Assembly (NCBI GenBank): GCA_947259685.1
Contig: CAMYNC010000080.1
Span: 16,635 to 25,751 of the forward strand
Origin: an uncultured Desulfuromonadales bacterium
Lineage (GTDB): Bacteria > Desulfobacterota > Desulfuromonadia > Desulfuromonadales > Geopsychrobacteraceae
Reading direction: 5' to 3'
DNA: 9,117 bases
Shown in pieces: positions 1 to 5,983 of the stretch. The position numbers and the translations under genes are program-made. Numbering within the stretch: the first letter of the stretch is position 1; the number at the start of each line of letters is the position of its first letter. Under the pieces are notes generated by a model. That model searched no databases. It was not told where the DNA came from and worked only from the letters and a program-made list of their open reading frames with translations.

Positions 1-5
1 GACCT

Positions 6-296
6 TTATGCAATCACGGTCATTTCGTTGACGGTGAACTCTTCAACAGCTCCCTCGGTCGCGGCCAGGTAGTCCTGCAAGTGCTGCCCACCCATGTGTG
101 CCTGCCACAATGCACGGGATTCCCAGTTCTCGTAAAACATGAAGTGAGCAGAATTTTCATTGTCCTGGTGCAAATCGTAATTAATACAACCTTCTTCAGA
201 ACGGGTGATATCGATCAGTTTTAAAAGCTCGGCTTTTACCAGATCAATCTTGTCTGCATTGGCGGTGATGTTCGCGACGATAGTTAATTTAGCCAT
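6..296 (-). CDS. ABM-domain protein, putative quinol monooxygenase (YgiN-like)
   Basis: A 96-residue protein of the antibiotic biosynthesis monooxygenase (ABM) fold. Members are small ferredoxin-like cytoplasmic dimers that oxidise quinols or aromatic compounds without a cofactor, or act in redox stress. The family signature is plain: an opening beta strand (KLTIVANI), a central EEGCINYDLHQ, then FMFYENW, a further W (LWQAHM) and a following His. The length is normal. An in-frame start further upstream (377) exists, but the ATG at 296 has an AGGAGA ribosome binding site at 304-309, and the 27 residues it would add look non-conserved, so 296 is chosen. It lies 61 bp downstream of the oxidoreductase gene on the same strand and is probably co-transcribed with it. 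That pairing suggests joint quinone or electrophile handling. The family is firm; the substrate is unknown. Confidence 0.9.
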   Translation of the reverse strand: MAKLTIVANITANADKIDLVKAELLKLIDITRSEEGCINYDLHQDNENSAHFMFYENWESRALWQAHMGGQHLQDYLAATEGAVEEFTVNEMTVIA

Positions 297-357
297 GTTT
301 TTGTCTCCTGTCGTTTTGGTTAAGTTTTTTTCTGAGTTGCTGTTAAATTCAGTTCGC

Positions 358-1386
358 TTAAAACCCTTGCAGGACAATCTTTCCGATCGACCGGCCGGAC
401 TCCAGTTCCTCGTGGGCTGCTCTCAGGTTGGCGGCATTGATACTTCCGAGATTCTTGCCAGCGGTGGTCTGGATATAGCCCTGGTCAATCAGGTCCGCCA
501 CGCGGCTCAGCAGACGGCCCTGCTCATCCATGTCTGTTGTCTGGAACATGGAGCGGGCGTACATGAACTCAATGTGGAGTGACAGGCTCTTAAATTTCAT
601 CTTCATCACATCCAGGGGTTCGCTGGGGTCGTCAATCATGGCAATCTTGCCAAAAGGTGCCAGCAACTCGATGTAGGTTTCGAAATAAGAATCGGTATGA
701 GTTAGACTGGCAACGTGCGTCACCGGTCCAATCCCCAGGGCCTCGATCTGTGGCTGCAGGGGTTTGGTGTGGTCGACAACATGATCCGCTCCCAGTTTTT
801 TTACCCAGGTCTGAGAGCTTTCGCGTGATGCGGTGCCGATAACCGTCGCGCCGGTGATTGCTTTGGCGATCTGCACAAGAATCGAGCCGACACCACCCGC
901 TGCACCGACAACCAGGATCACCTCATTCGATTTCTCTTTTGAATCCGGGGATTGTTGCTTGAAAGCCAAGTGTTCGAAGAGCATTTCCCAGGCGGTGATT
1001 GTTGTCAGTGGTAGTGCGGCTGCTTCAGCTTCAGACAAGCTTTTCGGTTTGCTACCGACAATGCGTTCGTCAACCAGCTGATATTCTGCATTGGTGCCCT
1101 GTCGGTTGAGATCACCGGCATAATAGACCTCATCACCAGGCTTGAATTGCGTCGCAGCCTCTCCAGTTGCGACAACCTCACCCACGGCATCCCAGCCAAT
1201 CACTTTGTACTCACCCTCTGCGGGAGCCATCCTCTGGCGAATTTTATAATCCACCGGATTGACCGCAATCGCCTTGATCCTCACCAAGAGGTCGCGGCCG
1301 GTTGCGATAGGCTGGGGCAGTTCAATGTCGATCAGGGATTCAGGGTCAACGATAGGCAGGGATTTGGTATAGCCAACAGCATTCAT
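358..1386 (-). CDS. Zinc-type alcohol dehydrogenase-like / NAD(P)H:quinone oxidoreductase (MDR superfamily)
   Basis: A 342-residue medium-chain dehydrogenase/reductase. It opens MNAVGYTKSLPI, has the N-terminal NPVDYKIR motif (residues 43-50), the IGWDAVGEV substrate-domain segment (63-71) and the Rossmann loop GAAGGVGS (161-168), followed by a nucleotide-binding strand ending TASRES. The protein contains no cysteine, so the catalytic and structural zinc sites of true alcohol dehydrogenases are absent. Despite the family's usual name (zinc-binding alcohol dehydrogenase family, adh_fam_1 type), it should be a zinc-independent, NADPH-dependent quinone or enone reductase. A good GGGAGAA ribosome binding site precedes the ATG at 1386. 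It is the first gene of a two-gene unit with the ABM protein and is divergent from a LysR regulator, the usual arrangement for a LysR target. The substrate is not determinable from sequence. Confidence 0.92.
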   Translation of the reverse strand: MNAVGYTKSLPIVDPESLIDIELPQPIATGRDLLVRIKAIAVNPVDYKIRQRMAPAEGEYKVIGWDAVGEVVATGEAATQFKPGDEVYYAGDLNRQGTNAEYQLVDERIVGSKPKSLSEAEAAALPLTTITAWEMLFEHLAFKQQSPDSKEKSNEVILVVGAAGGVGSILVQIAKAITGATVIGTASRESSQTWVKKLGADHVVDHTKPLQPQIEALGIGPVTHVASLTHTDSYFETYIELLAPFGKIAMIDDPSEPLDVMKMKFKSLSLHIEFMYARSMFQTTDMDEQGRLLSRVADLIDQGYIQTTAGKNLGSINAANLRAAHEELESGRSIGKIVLQGF

Positions 1387-1513
1387 AGTATTTCTCCCGT
1401 TGATTCGTTATGGAATTTCTCCCGTTGATTCACTACTGATAAAACCATAGCCCTTGATTGATGCCAGATAAACAGTGTAATGATTGAAATATTATCAAAG
1501 GAGATTTGAAAAT
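1387..1513. promoter_or_regulatory. Divergent control region between the oxidoreductase and lysR
   Basis: This 127-bp AT-rich gap separates the start of the oxidoreductase (minus) from the start of the LysR regulator (plus), and both promoters must lie in it. For lysR, TTGATT at 1454-1459 and TAATGA at 1478-1483 (18-bp spacing) are a weak -35/-10 candidate. TGAT at 1481-1484 and ATCA at 1493-1496 form a small inverted repeat just before the lysR ribosome binding site (AAAGGAGA, 1497-1504) and could be part of an autoregulatory LysR site. No classical T-N11-A site stands out convincingly. Confidence 0.5.
1390..1431. repeat. 17-bp direct repeat carrying a duplicated ribosome binding site
   Basis: ATTTCTCCCGTTGATTC occurs exactly at 1390-1406 and again at 1415-1431, a 25-bp period, which looks like a recent tandem duplication. 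On the minus strand each copy contains GGGAGAAAT. The proximal copy is the ribosome binding site of the oxidoreductase gene. The distal copy is 25 bp further upstream in the leader and precedes no start codon of its own (it is followed by CCATAACG on that strand). Confidence 0.9.
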
Positions 1514-2449
1514 ATGCTACTAGAAGACCTTCAGGTTGTCCTCAAGGTGGCCGAATTCCGCAGCATTACCGCTGCAGCAACTCATTTGGATATGCGGACT
1601 GCGACTGCCAGTGCGGCACTTAAGCGGGTAGAAAGCAAATTGGGCGCAGAGTTGTTTATCCGCACCACGCGCAGCCTTCGGCTCTCCAGTGCGGGAGAAA
1701 GATACCTTCCTCAGTGTGAGCAGGCTCTGCTCATGCTGGATCAAGCCAAGCAAAACATGAAGGATGACCTGGATATTGTTGATGGTGAGCTGCGGATCGC
1801 ACTGTCATCGGACCTGGGTCGGAACCTGGTGACTCCCTGGCTTGATGAATTTATGGAAACCTATCCGAACCTGAGTTTGAAATCGAATATCAGTGATAGC
1901 AACATCGACTTTTATCGTGATTCTGTGGACATTGCACTGCGCTATGGCTCGCCCAATGATGCGAATCTTTATGGGTTTAAGATCTGCAATATCCCGGGAG
2001 TACTTTGTGCGACACAGGAATATCTCGATAAAAATGGCACCCCTAAGCACCCTCATGAATTACCTTCACACAACGGGCTTTTTTATCAGCTTCGCGATAT
2101 AACTCACGATGTTTGGGAGTTTTCGCACCGTGGAACAGAATTTAAAATCAAGATGAGTGGTAACCGTGCCTCCAATGATGGGGATCTCGTTAGACGCTGG
2201 TGTGTCGCTGGTAAAGGCTTGGCGGTTAAATCCTGCCTCGATATGTCTGCTGACTTGCTCTCAGGAAATGTTGTAAGTGTGATGCCTGAGTTCAAACCCA
2301 GAGCTACGGAACTGTGGATTATCTGCCCGAGCAGGCAATCGATTACACCGGCTGTCCGGCTGCTCAGAGATACTTTCAAAAAGAAGAGTACAGGTATTTT
2401 GAATCAATTGATTGAGAAAGGTCTTTTAGCCGAAAGCGTTCTTGCCTAG
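1514..2449 (+). CDS. LysR-family transcriptional regulator
   Basis: A 311-residue LysR-type regulator of normal length. The N-terminal winged helix-turn-helix is intact: LEDLQVVLKVAEFRSITAAA at the start, recognition-helix region ATASAALKRVESKLGAELFIR (about 30-50), then TTRSLRLSSAGERYL. A linker helix (about 65-88) leads to an effector-binding domain beginning GELRIALSSDLGRNLV (91 onwards), with the VDIALRYG strand at 138-145. The ATG at 1514 is preferred over an upstream in-frame TTG (1484) because AAAGGAGA at 1497-1504 sits 9 bases before it. The gene diverges from the oxidoreductase/ABM pair and is most likely their regulator as well as its own repressor. By family behaviour the inducer would be a small quinone-like or electrophilic compound, but nothing in the sequence identifies it. 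Confidence 0.95.
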   Translation: MLLEDLQVVLKVAEFRSITAAATHLDMRTATASAALKRVESKLGAELFIRTTRSLRLSSAGERYLPQCEQALLMLDQAKQNMKDDLDIVDGELRIALSSDLGRNLVTPWLDEFMETYPNLSLKSNISDSNIDFYRDSVDIALRYGSPNDANLYGFKICNIPGVLCATQEYLDKNGTPKHPHELPSHNGLFYQLRDITHDVWEFSHRGTEFKIKMSGNRASNDGDLVRRWCVAGKGLAVKSCLDMSADLLSGNVVSVMPEFKPRATELWIICPSRQSITPAVRLLRDTFKKKSTGILNQLIEKGLLAESVLA

Positions 2450-2595
2450 TGTCCCGTCTGGCTAATCCTATCCGATAATTCCGGTCCTTTTCCCTGCTGT
2501 CTGTGTTAAGTCGATGTTTTTCTGTCATTACAAAAATGTGGAAAAATGCTGCAGCCGGGGAGGTAAAACATATTCGAGATTTCTTTCAATGCCGA

Positions 2596-2623
2596 TTGAC
2601 ACTTGTTGGCCCTGACCTACAAT
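2596..2623 (+). promoter_or_regulatory. Near-consensus sigma-70 promoter upstream of gldA
   Basis: TTGACA at 2596-2601 is a perfect -35 box. TACAAT at 2618-2623 is a 5-of-6 -10 box. They are separated by 16 bp. Transcription would start near 2630, leaving a 5' leader of about 150 bases before the gldA start codon. It is the best promoter match I see in the window. Confidence 0.65.
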
Positions 2624-2649
2624 GTCGTTAAGAATCATGGCGGTGATAT

Positions 2650-2716
2650 TCAGCTGATCAGTCAAAAAAGTGAGAGGGCTGAAGTTTCCCCGATACGACT
2701 TACCTCTCTTAGCTGA
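2650..2716 (+). promoter_or_regulatory. Possible structured 5' leader of gldA
   Basis: Two nested complementary pairs lie between the promoter and gldA. TCAGCT (2650-2655) can pair with AGCTGA (2711-2716), and GAGAGG (2672-2677) with CCTCTC (2703-2708). They are only two bases apart on the 3' side but separated by a 16-base bulge on the 5' side. There is no U tract, so this is not a terminator. It could be a regulatory fold or chance. Confidence 0.25.
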
Positions 2717-2778
2717 GGACTTGTTGCTGCTGCTTCCGAAGCGGGTATTTTATCATCTGAACCGATATGGGGGACACC

Positions 2779-3882
2779 ATGAGCCGGATACTACTTTCAA
2801 CCAGCCGTTACGTACAGGGAGCAGGCAGCATTGCTGAAGTCGGCACCCACGCTTCCCGAATTGGCGACAACGCTTTTGCCATCGGCGGCCGAACCGCACT
2901 TTCGATCTGTGGGGAGGCCATCGAGGCCAGTCTGCGAGAAAAAGACATCGCGTACGGCCAAGAACTTTTTCAGGGTATCTCGTCCCGCAAGGAGATCGGT
3001 CGACTTGCCGAACTTGCCGTTGCGCAGGGGGCGAATATTATCATTGCTTTGGGTGGCGGGGCCTCGATCGATGCCGGGAAGGCCGTCTCTCACGAGCTGA
3101 ACCTGCCGGTCATTGTCATCCCCACCACCGTCGCTACCGATGCGCCCTGTTCTGCATTGTCGGTTGTCTATACCGATGAGGGAGTTTTCGAAAACTATCT
3201 TTACCTGCGCAAAAACCCCGACTGCGTTCTGGTCGATACGACCATTATCGCCAATTCGCCGGCCAAATTTCTGGTTGCCGGAATGGGGGATGCGGTTGCC
3301 GGCTTCTGGGAATCAGGAACCGTCGCCCGCAGCGGCAAACCCAACTCTTTTTCCGGCGGCAAAATACCCACGCTGGCGGTGATGGCGATTACCAGGCTTT
3401 GTTATGAAACCCTGCTGGAATCGGGTCATCAGGCGAAGATCGCCGTGGAGCGAAACATGGTTACTCCGGCGGTGGAAGCAATCGTCGAAGCGAATACGCT
3501 GCTCAGTGGGCTCAGTTCAGAGAATGGCGGTCATGCCGGCGCGCATTCCATTCATAACGGCTTGACGACTCTTCCTGCCACGCAGAAGAAGCTGCATGGA
3601 GAGAAAGTGGCTTTCGGCCTGCTGGCTCAGCTGGTGATGGAGGGGCGTTCTGCCAAGGATATACAGGAAGTGCAGGATTTCTGCAGCAGGGTTGGTCTGC
3701 CAATATGTCTGGCAGAATTGAATCTTCCCGACCCTTCCGCTGAGGAGATTAGGCAGGTTGCGGAAACGGCGGTGGTGGAAGGGGAGACGATTCATGCGAC
3801 CTGGTTCCCAGTGACGGTTGATATGGTTGAGGCGGCGATATGGACTGCTGATGCTCTCGGCAGGAACTATAGGGCCTCTTAG
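2779..3882 (+). CDS. gldA: Glycerol dehydrogenase (NAD+, zinc-dependent)
   Basis: A 367-residue iron/zinc-type alcohol dehydrogenase that matches GldA closely in sequence and length. GldA oxidises glycerol to dihydroxyacetone with NAD+ (EC 1.1.1.6) in the cytoplasm. The NAD site GGGASIDAGKAV lies at 92-103. TDAPCSALSVVYTDEG (120-135) is almost identical to the enterobacterial enzyme. Expected zinc ligands are present: Asp171 in GMGDAVA, His256 in AGAHSIHNG and His273 in LHGEKVAFG; EANTLLSG (237-244) is also typical. The start at 2779 (MSRILL) is chosen over the ATG at 2767 because a G-rich tract (2769-2773) lies at ribosome-binding distance and the length then equals that of known GldA. The gene stands alone: no dihydroxyacetone kinase or glycerol transporter is nearby. 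Substrate spread (1,2-propanediol, hydroxyacetone or methylglyoxal reduction) is possible for this family. Confidence 0.95.
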   Translation: MSRILLSTSRYVQGAGSIAEVGTHASRIGDNAFAIGGRTALSICGEAIEASLREKDIAYGQELFQGISSRKEIGRLAELAVAQGANIIIALGGGASIDAGKAVSHELNLPVIVIPTTVATDAPCSALSVVYTDEGVFENYLYLRKNPDCVLVDTTIIANSPAKFLVAGMGDAVAGFWESGTVARSGKPNSFSGGKIPTLAVMAITRLCYETLLESGHQAKIAVERNMVTPAVEAIVEANTLLSGLSSENGGHAGAHSIHNGLTTLPATQKKLHGEKVAFGLLAQLVMEGRSAKDIQEVQDFCSRVGLPICLAELNLPDPSAEEIRQVAETAVVEGETIHATWFPVTVDMVEAAIWTADALGRNYRAS

Positions 3883-4461
3883 GGTCGGCTGAGTTGGCAG
3901 CAATTTGATCCGGAATGGTATTTCGCAATGAAAAAGGCCTGAAAATTATTCTAGGGGAAACCTATCGTAACAACAAGTTGCCAGTTGTCACGCCTGAGGT
4001 CCTGGCGGAATAGGCTTGAACCGTATAAGTTCCTTCAGACGTCTGGACGCGGCTTTATCGAGATTTTTCCAACCTGAATTTTCTTCATTGCCTATCTAGT
4101 GTTGACCAGCGTCCTAATTAGACCCTGCATCGGCATTCGAGACCCATGGGCAAAAATTGGTTAACCAACTCTCAATACTGTGGAAATAGAATTTTGGTTG
4201 GTCAATATTCAACGCCGATTTGTTCTCTAAGAGGGGCTAATTTGCATGCTGGTAAACATGGAGTCTCTCTAATTTCCATTGCCCCATTGTGATTGGATAA
4301 CCAACTCGCAGATGCGCCAATAAAACCGTCGTTCTGGTGGAATAAGAGTGGGGCGTAAGAAAATAGTGCAATAACTCAAAGCCAATAAAAGAAGCGCCCG
4401 CAGATTCAAAGCAGGAACTCAGTTAACATTGCTGATCTCAATCCGAAGCAGGAGGCACAAA
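3883..4461. other. Intergenic region gldA-dehalogenase, no convincing gene
   Basis: This 579-bp region has only short open frames, none with a ribosome binding site and a recognisable product. The longest are 48 codons from the ATG at 4146 and 32 codons at 3915-4013. It contains the repeated TTGGnTAACCAA motif (see 4156-4307), and otherwise I see neither a clear terminator after gldA nor a strong promoter for the dehalogenase. It may contain decayed gene remnants. Confidence 0.6.
4156..4307. repeat. Pair of operator-like direct repeats, TTGGnTAACCAA
   Basis: ATTGGTTAACCAACTC at 4156-4171 recurs as ATTGGATAACCAACTC at 4292-4307, 15 of 16 bases identical. The first contains the perfect 12-bp palindrome TTGGTTAACCAA (4157-4168). 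A degenerate third copy, TTGGTTGGTCAA, lies at 4194-4205. Dyad cores of this kind are typical of bound repressors (for example the GntR/FadR class uses TGGT/ACCA half-sites), but the spacing here fits no regulator I can name. The last copy ends about 158 bp before the dehalogenase start. Confidence 0.5.
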
Positions 4462-5151
4462 ATGGCAATCACCCTCGCGTTTGATGTGTACGGAACCTTG
4501 ATCGATACCAATGGTGTCGTCACCGCCTTGGAGGCAATGGTCGGAACCAAGGCCCAGGCATTTTCCCATACCTGGCGCGACAAGCAGCTGGAATACTCAT
4601 TTCGGCGTGGGCTTATGCACAATTACCAGACATTTGCTGTTTGTACCGGTCAGGCACTGGATTATACCTGTTCCTTTTACAATGTATCGCTCACGGATGA
4701 GCAGAAAGCTGAGCTCCTGGGTGTTTATCGCGTGCTTCCGGCATTTAACGACGTCAAAGAGGGTTTGGCCCAGTTAAAAGCAGCCGGTTTTCGCCTCTAT
4801 GCGTTCTCCAATGGCAAGGCAGATGCCCTTGAGATGTTGTTGAATACTGCGGGCATCAGAGATCTGTTTCTGGGTGTTGTGAGTGTCGATGACATTAAGG
4901 TTTTCAAACCATCGCCTGCAACCTATGGCCACTTTTTACGCCAGGCGGAGGCAACGGGCGGCAGTGCATGGCTGATTTCAAGCAATCCTTTTGATGTCAT
5001 CGGGGCGATTTCGGCTGGAATGAAAGCTGCCTGGGTGAAGCGTTCACCAGGGGCTATCTTCGACCCTTGGGGGATCGAACCGACCACGATTGTTAAGAGC
5101 CTGGTCGAGTTGAAGGAGCAAATCACAAAATGTGAAACGGGTTTGGGATAA
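4462..5151 (+). CDS. Haloacid dehalogenase, type II (L-2-haloacid dehalogenase)
   Basis: A 229-residue HAD-superfamily enzyme of the L-2-haloacid dehalogenase type (EC 3.8.1.2), which hydrolyses L-2-haloacids such as 2-chloropropionate to D-2-hydroxyacids through an aspartyl-ester intermediate. Motif I is FDVYGTLID with nucleophile Asp8. The cap begins HTWRDKQLEYSFRRGLM. Motif II is AFSNG (Ser116), motif III is FKPSPATY (Lys149, Tyr155), and motif IV is SSNPFDVIGA (Ser173, Asn175, Asp178). Relative to the well studied Pseudomonas L-DEX, the nine catalytic residues (D10, T14, R41, S118, K151, Y157, S175, N177, D180) all recur at a constant offset of two. The AGGAGG ribosome binding site at 4450-4455, six bases before the ATG, fixes the start. 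The gene appears monocistronic and is convergent with the LysR remnant downstream. Activity on halogenated acids is inferred from residue conservation. Confidence 0.92.
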   Translation: MAITLAFDVYGTLIDTNGVVTALEAMVGTKAQAFSHTWRDKQLEYSFRRGLMHNYQTFAVCTGQALDYTCSFYNVSLTDEQKAELLGVYRVLPAFNDVKEGLAQLKAAGFRLYAFSNGKADALEMLLNTAGIRDLFLGVVSVDDIKVFKPSPATYGHFLRQAEATGGSAWLISSNPFDVIGAISAGMKAAWVKRSPGAIFDPWGIEPTTIVKSLVELKEQITKCETGLG

Positions 5152-5181
5152 TGACTTCCGGACAGAGCTCGAAGTCTGAAA

Positions 5182-5274
5182 TCACGACCTAGCAAAGATG
5201 ATCAGCATGAGTGCTAGCAGCAAACAGACAGCAAATGCGACATCCTGTAGCCTTGGCTTCAGAACCCATTTCAT
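5182..5274 (-). CDS. Possible 30-residue single-span membrane peptide
   Basis: A short open frame from the ATG at 5274 encodes 30 residues: a basic N-terminus (MKWVLKPRLQD) followed by an uninterrupted hydrophobic stretch (VAFAVCLLLALMLIIFA) ending ARS. This is the classic layout of a small inner-membrane protein with a cytoplasmic positive end. Against it, there is no recognisable ribosome binding site and nothing is known to compare it with. It lies 31 bp beyond the stop of the LysR remnant on the same strand, so it could once have been translated from that transcript. It may equally be chance, since random short frames in hydrophobic-codon regions do occur. Confidence 0.25.
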   Translation of the reverse strand: MKWVLKPRLQDVAFAVCLLLALMLIIFARS

Positions 5275-5305
5275 TAAGAGAATACAATTTTAAAAAAAGT
5301 TCGGA

Positions 5306-5722
5306 TTAATCCAGCGAAATTTTCAGATGAAGTAATGCAAATGAAAGTGATCGGCATTTCGGGAAGTCCAATAAAGAACAGCAGCACTTCATGATTTCAT
5401 CCAGGATTGAGTCGTTTGACCATTCAAAGCCGATCTGTCGCTGTGTTTGCACCTCCGTCAATCCGATCTTGGATAAGGCGGAGGATGAATAATGTTGGGG
5501 GATTATGGCGAATCCGACGCCAGCCTCAACCAAAGAGATAGCCCGATCGTCCTGGTTTGTTTTGTAGGCTACATTCAGACGAACTCCTTTATCTTTCAAT
5601 AACTCGCCTAATAAGAACCGGTTTTCACAGTGATTACGAGCAATAAAAGGCTCCTTTGCCAGTTCAGAAATACTGACGGTTTTGCGGCCACTCAAATGAT
5701 GGCCAAGAGAACTCTGGGCCGA
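5306..5722 (-). pseudogene. LysR-family regulator remnant (effector domain only)
   Basis: About 139 codons encode the C-terminal half of a LysR effector-binding domain. The stretch LSGRKTVSISELAKEPFIAR corresponds to the segment where the second subdomain of the family normally begins. VEAGVGFAIIPQHYSSS is the typical late motif (consensus VAAGLGIALLP), and a normal C-terminus follows. The frame is closed upstream by a stop codon at 5723-5725. No helix-turn-helix or first subdomain is found on either side in any frame, so roughly the first 160 residues are missing. A TTG at 5695 could start a 129-residue piece, but it would not bind DNA. The remnant faces away from the SDR operon, the position a LysR activator of that operon would occupy, which suggests the operon has lost its dedicated regulator. 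Confidence 0.85.
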
Positions 5723-5768
5723 TCAGCCAATTTAGCAGTCGATTCATGATAAGACCAACAGCATCCTA

Positions 5769-5833
5769 GAGAGCGCAAAGAACGCGGAGATAATCAGGCT
5801 TGTTTTGCATCTCTCCGCGGCCTTTGCGATCTC
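5769..5833. repeat. 22-bp imperfect inverted repeat (large hairpin)
   Basis: The arms at 5769-5790 and 5812-5833 are complementary at 19 of 22 positions (cores CGCAAAG and CGCGGAGA) around a 21-base loop. The sequence style, GC-rich CGCAAAG/CGCGGAGA words followed by CTCTGTGGTGAA, resembles dispersed intergenic palindromes seen in many environmental bacterial genomes. It lies 47 bp from the broken end of the LysR remnant and 150 bp before the SDR gene. As RNA it would be a strong hairpin in either direction, but without a clean U tract. Confidence 0.8.
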
Positions 5834-5867
5834 TGTGGTGAAATCTTTTCAGGTTTGGCCCGATCAA

Positions 5868-5905
5868 CGACAATTATTTTTCCCGATCGCGAATTATAGT
5901 TGTCG
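5868..5905. repeat. Inverted repeat upstream of the SDR operon, operator candidate
   Basis: CGACAATTAT at 5868-5877 is the imperfect reverse complement of ATAGTTGTCG at 5896-5905 (9 of 10 positions). They enclose CGATCG (5885-5890 region). TATAGT at 5895-5900 inside the right arm is a reasonable -10 box, though no good -35 precedes it. The site could be the binding site of the regulator whose remnant lies upstream, controlling the operon that begins at 5984. Confidence 0.4.
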
Positions 5906-5983
5906 CTGGTCATTGGCCATTTGAAGTTGAGTAAAGTGGATATCCATAAAGAAGAATTTTGCTCTGCGGGGAAGGAGGCCGTG

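Larger units (their letters stand above)
2450..2778. other. Intergenic region lysR-gldA, non-coding
   Basis: No supportable gene lies here and no clear terminator follows lysR. The stretch holds a strong-looking promoter for gldA (2596-2623) followed by a leader of roughly 150 bases with possible secondary structure (2650-2716), both listed separately. Confidence 0.7.

Noticed and set aside
205..582. Plus-strand open frame across the ABM/oxidoreductase junction
   Set aside because: It overlaps two well-supported minus-strand genes, has no family resemblance, and is best explained as an antisense shadow.
3883..3940. In-frame continuation of gldA past its TAG stop (possible stop read-through)
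   Set aside because: The protein already has the full length of known GldA and no recoding signal is seen.
3915..4013. 32-codon open frame (starting MVFRNEKGLKII) just after gldA
   Set aside because: It reads like real protein sequence and might be a gene remnant, but it has no proper ribosome binding site, a stop immediately upstream and no family I recognise.
4036..4045. Palindrome CAGACGTCTG
   Set aside because: A 10-bp perfect palindrome is expected several times by chance in 9 kb and nothing around it supports a site.
4146..4291. 48-codon open frame across the TTGG repeat region
   Set aside because: No ribosome binding site, low-complexity mix of residues, and the repeats inside it ignore the reading frame.
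5153..5176. GACTTC/GAAGTC inverted repeat just after the dehalogenase stop, as a terminator
   Set aside because: Only a 6-bp stem with a 12-base loop and no U tract follows.
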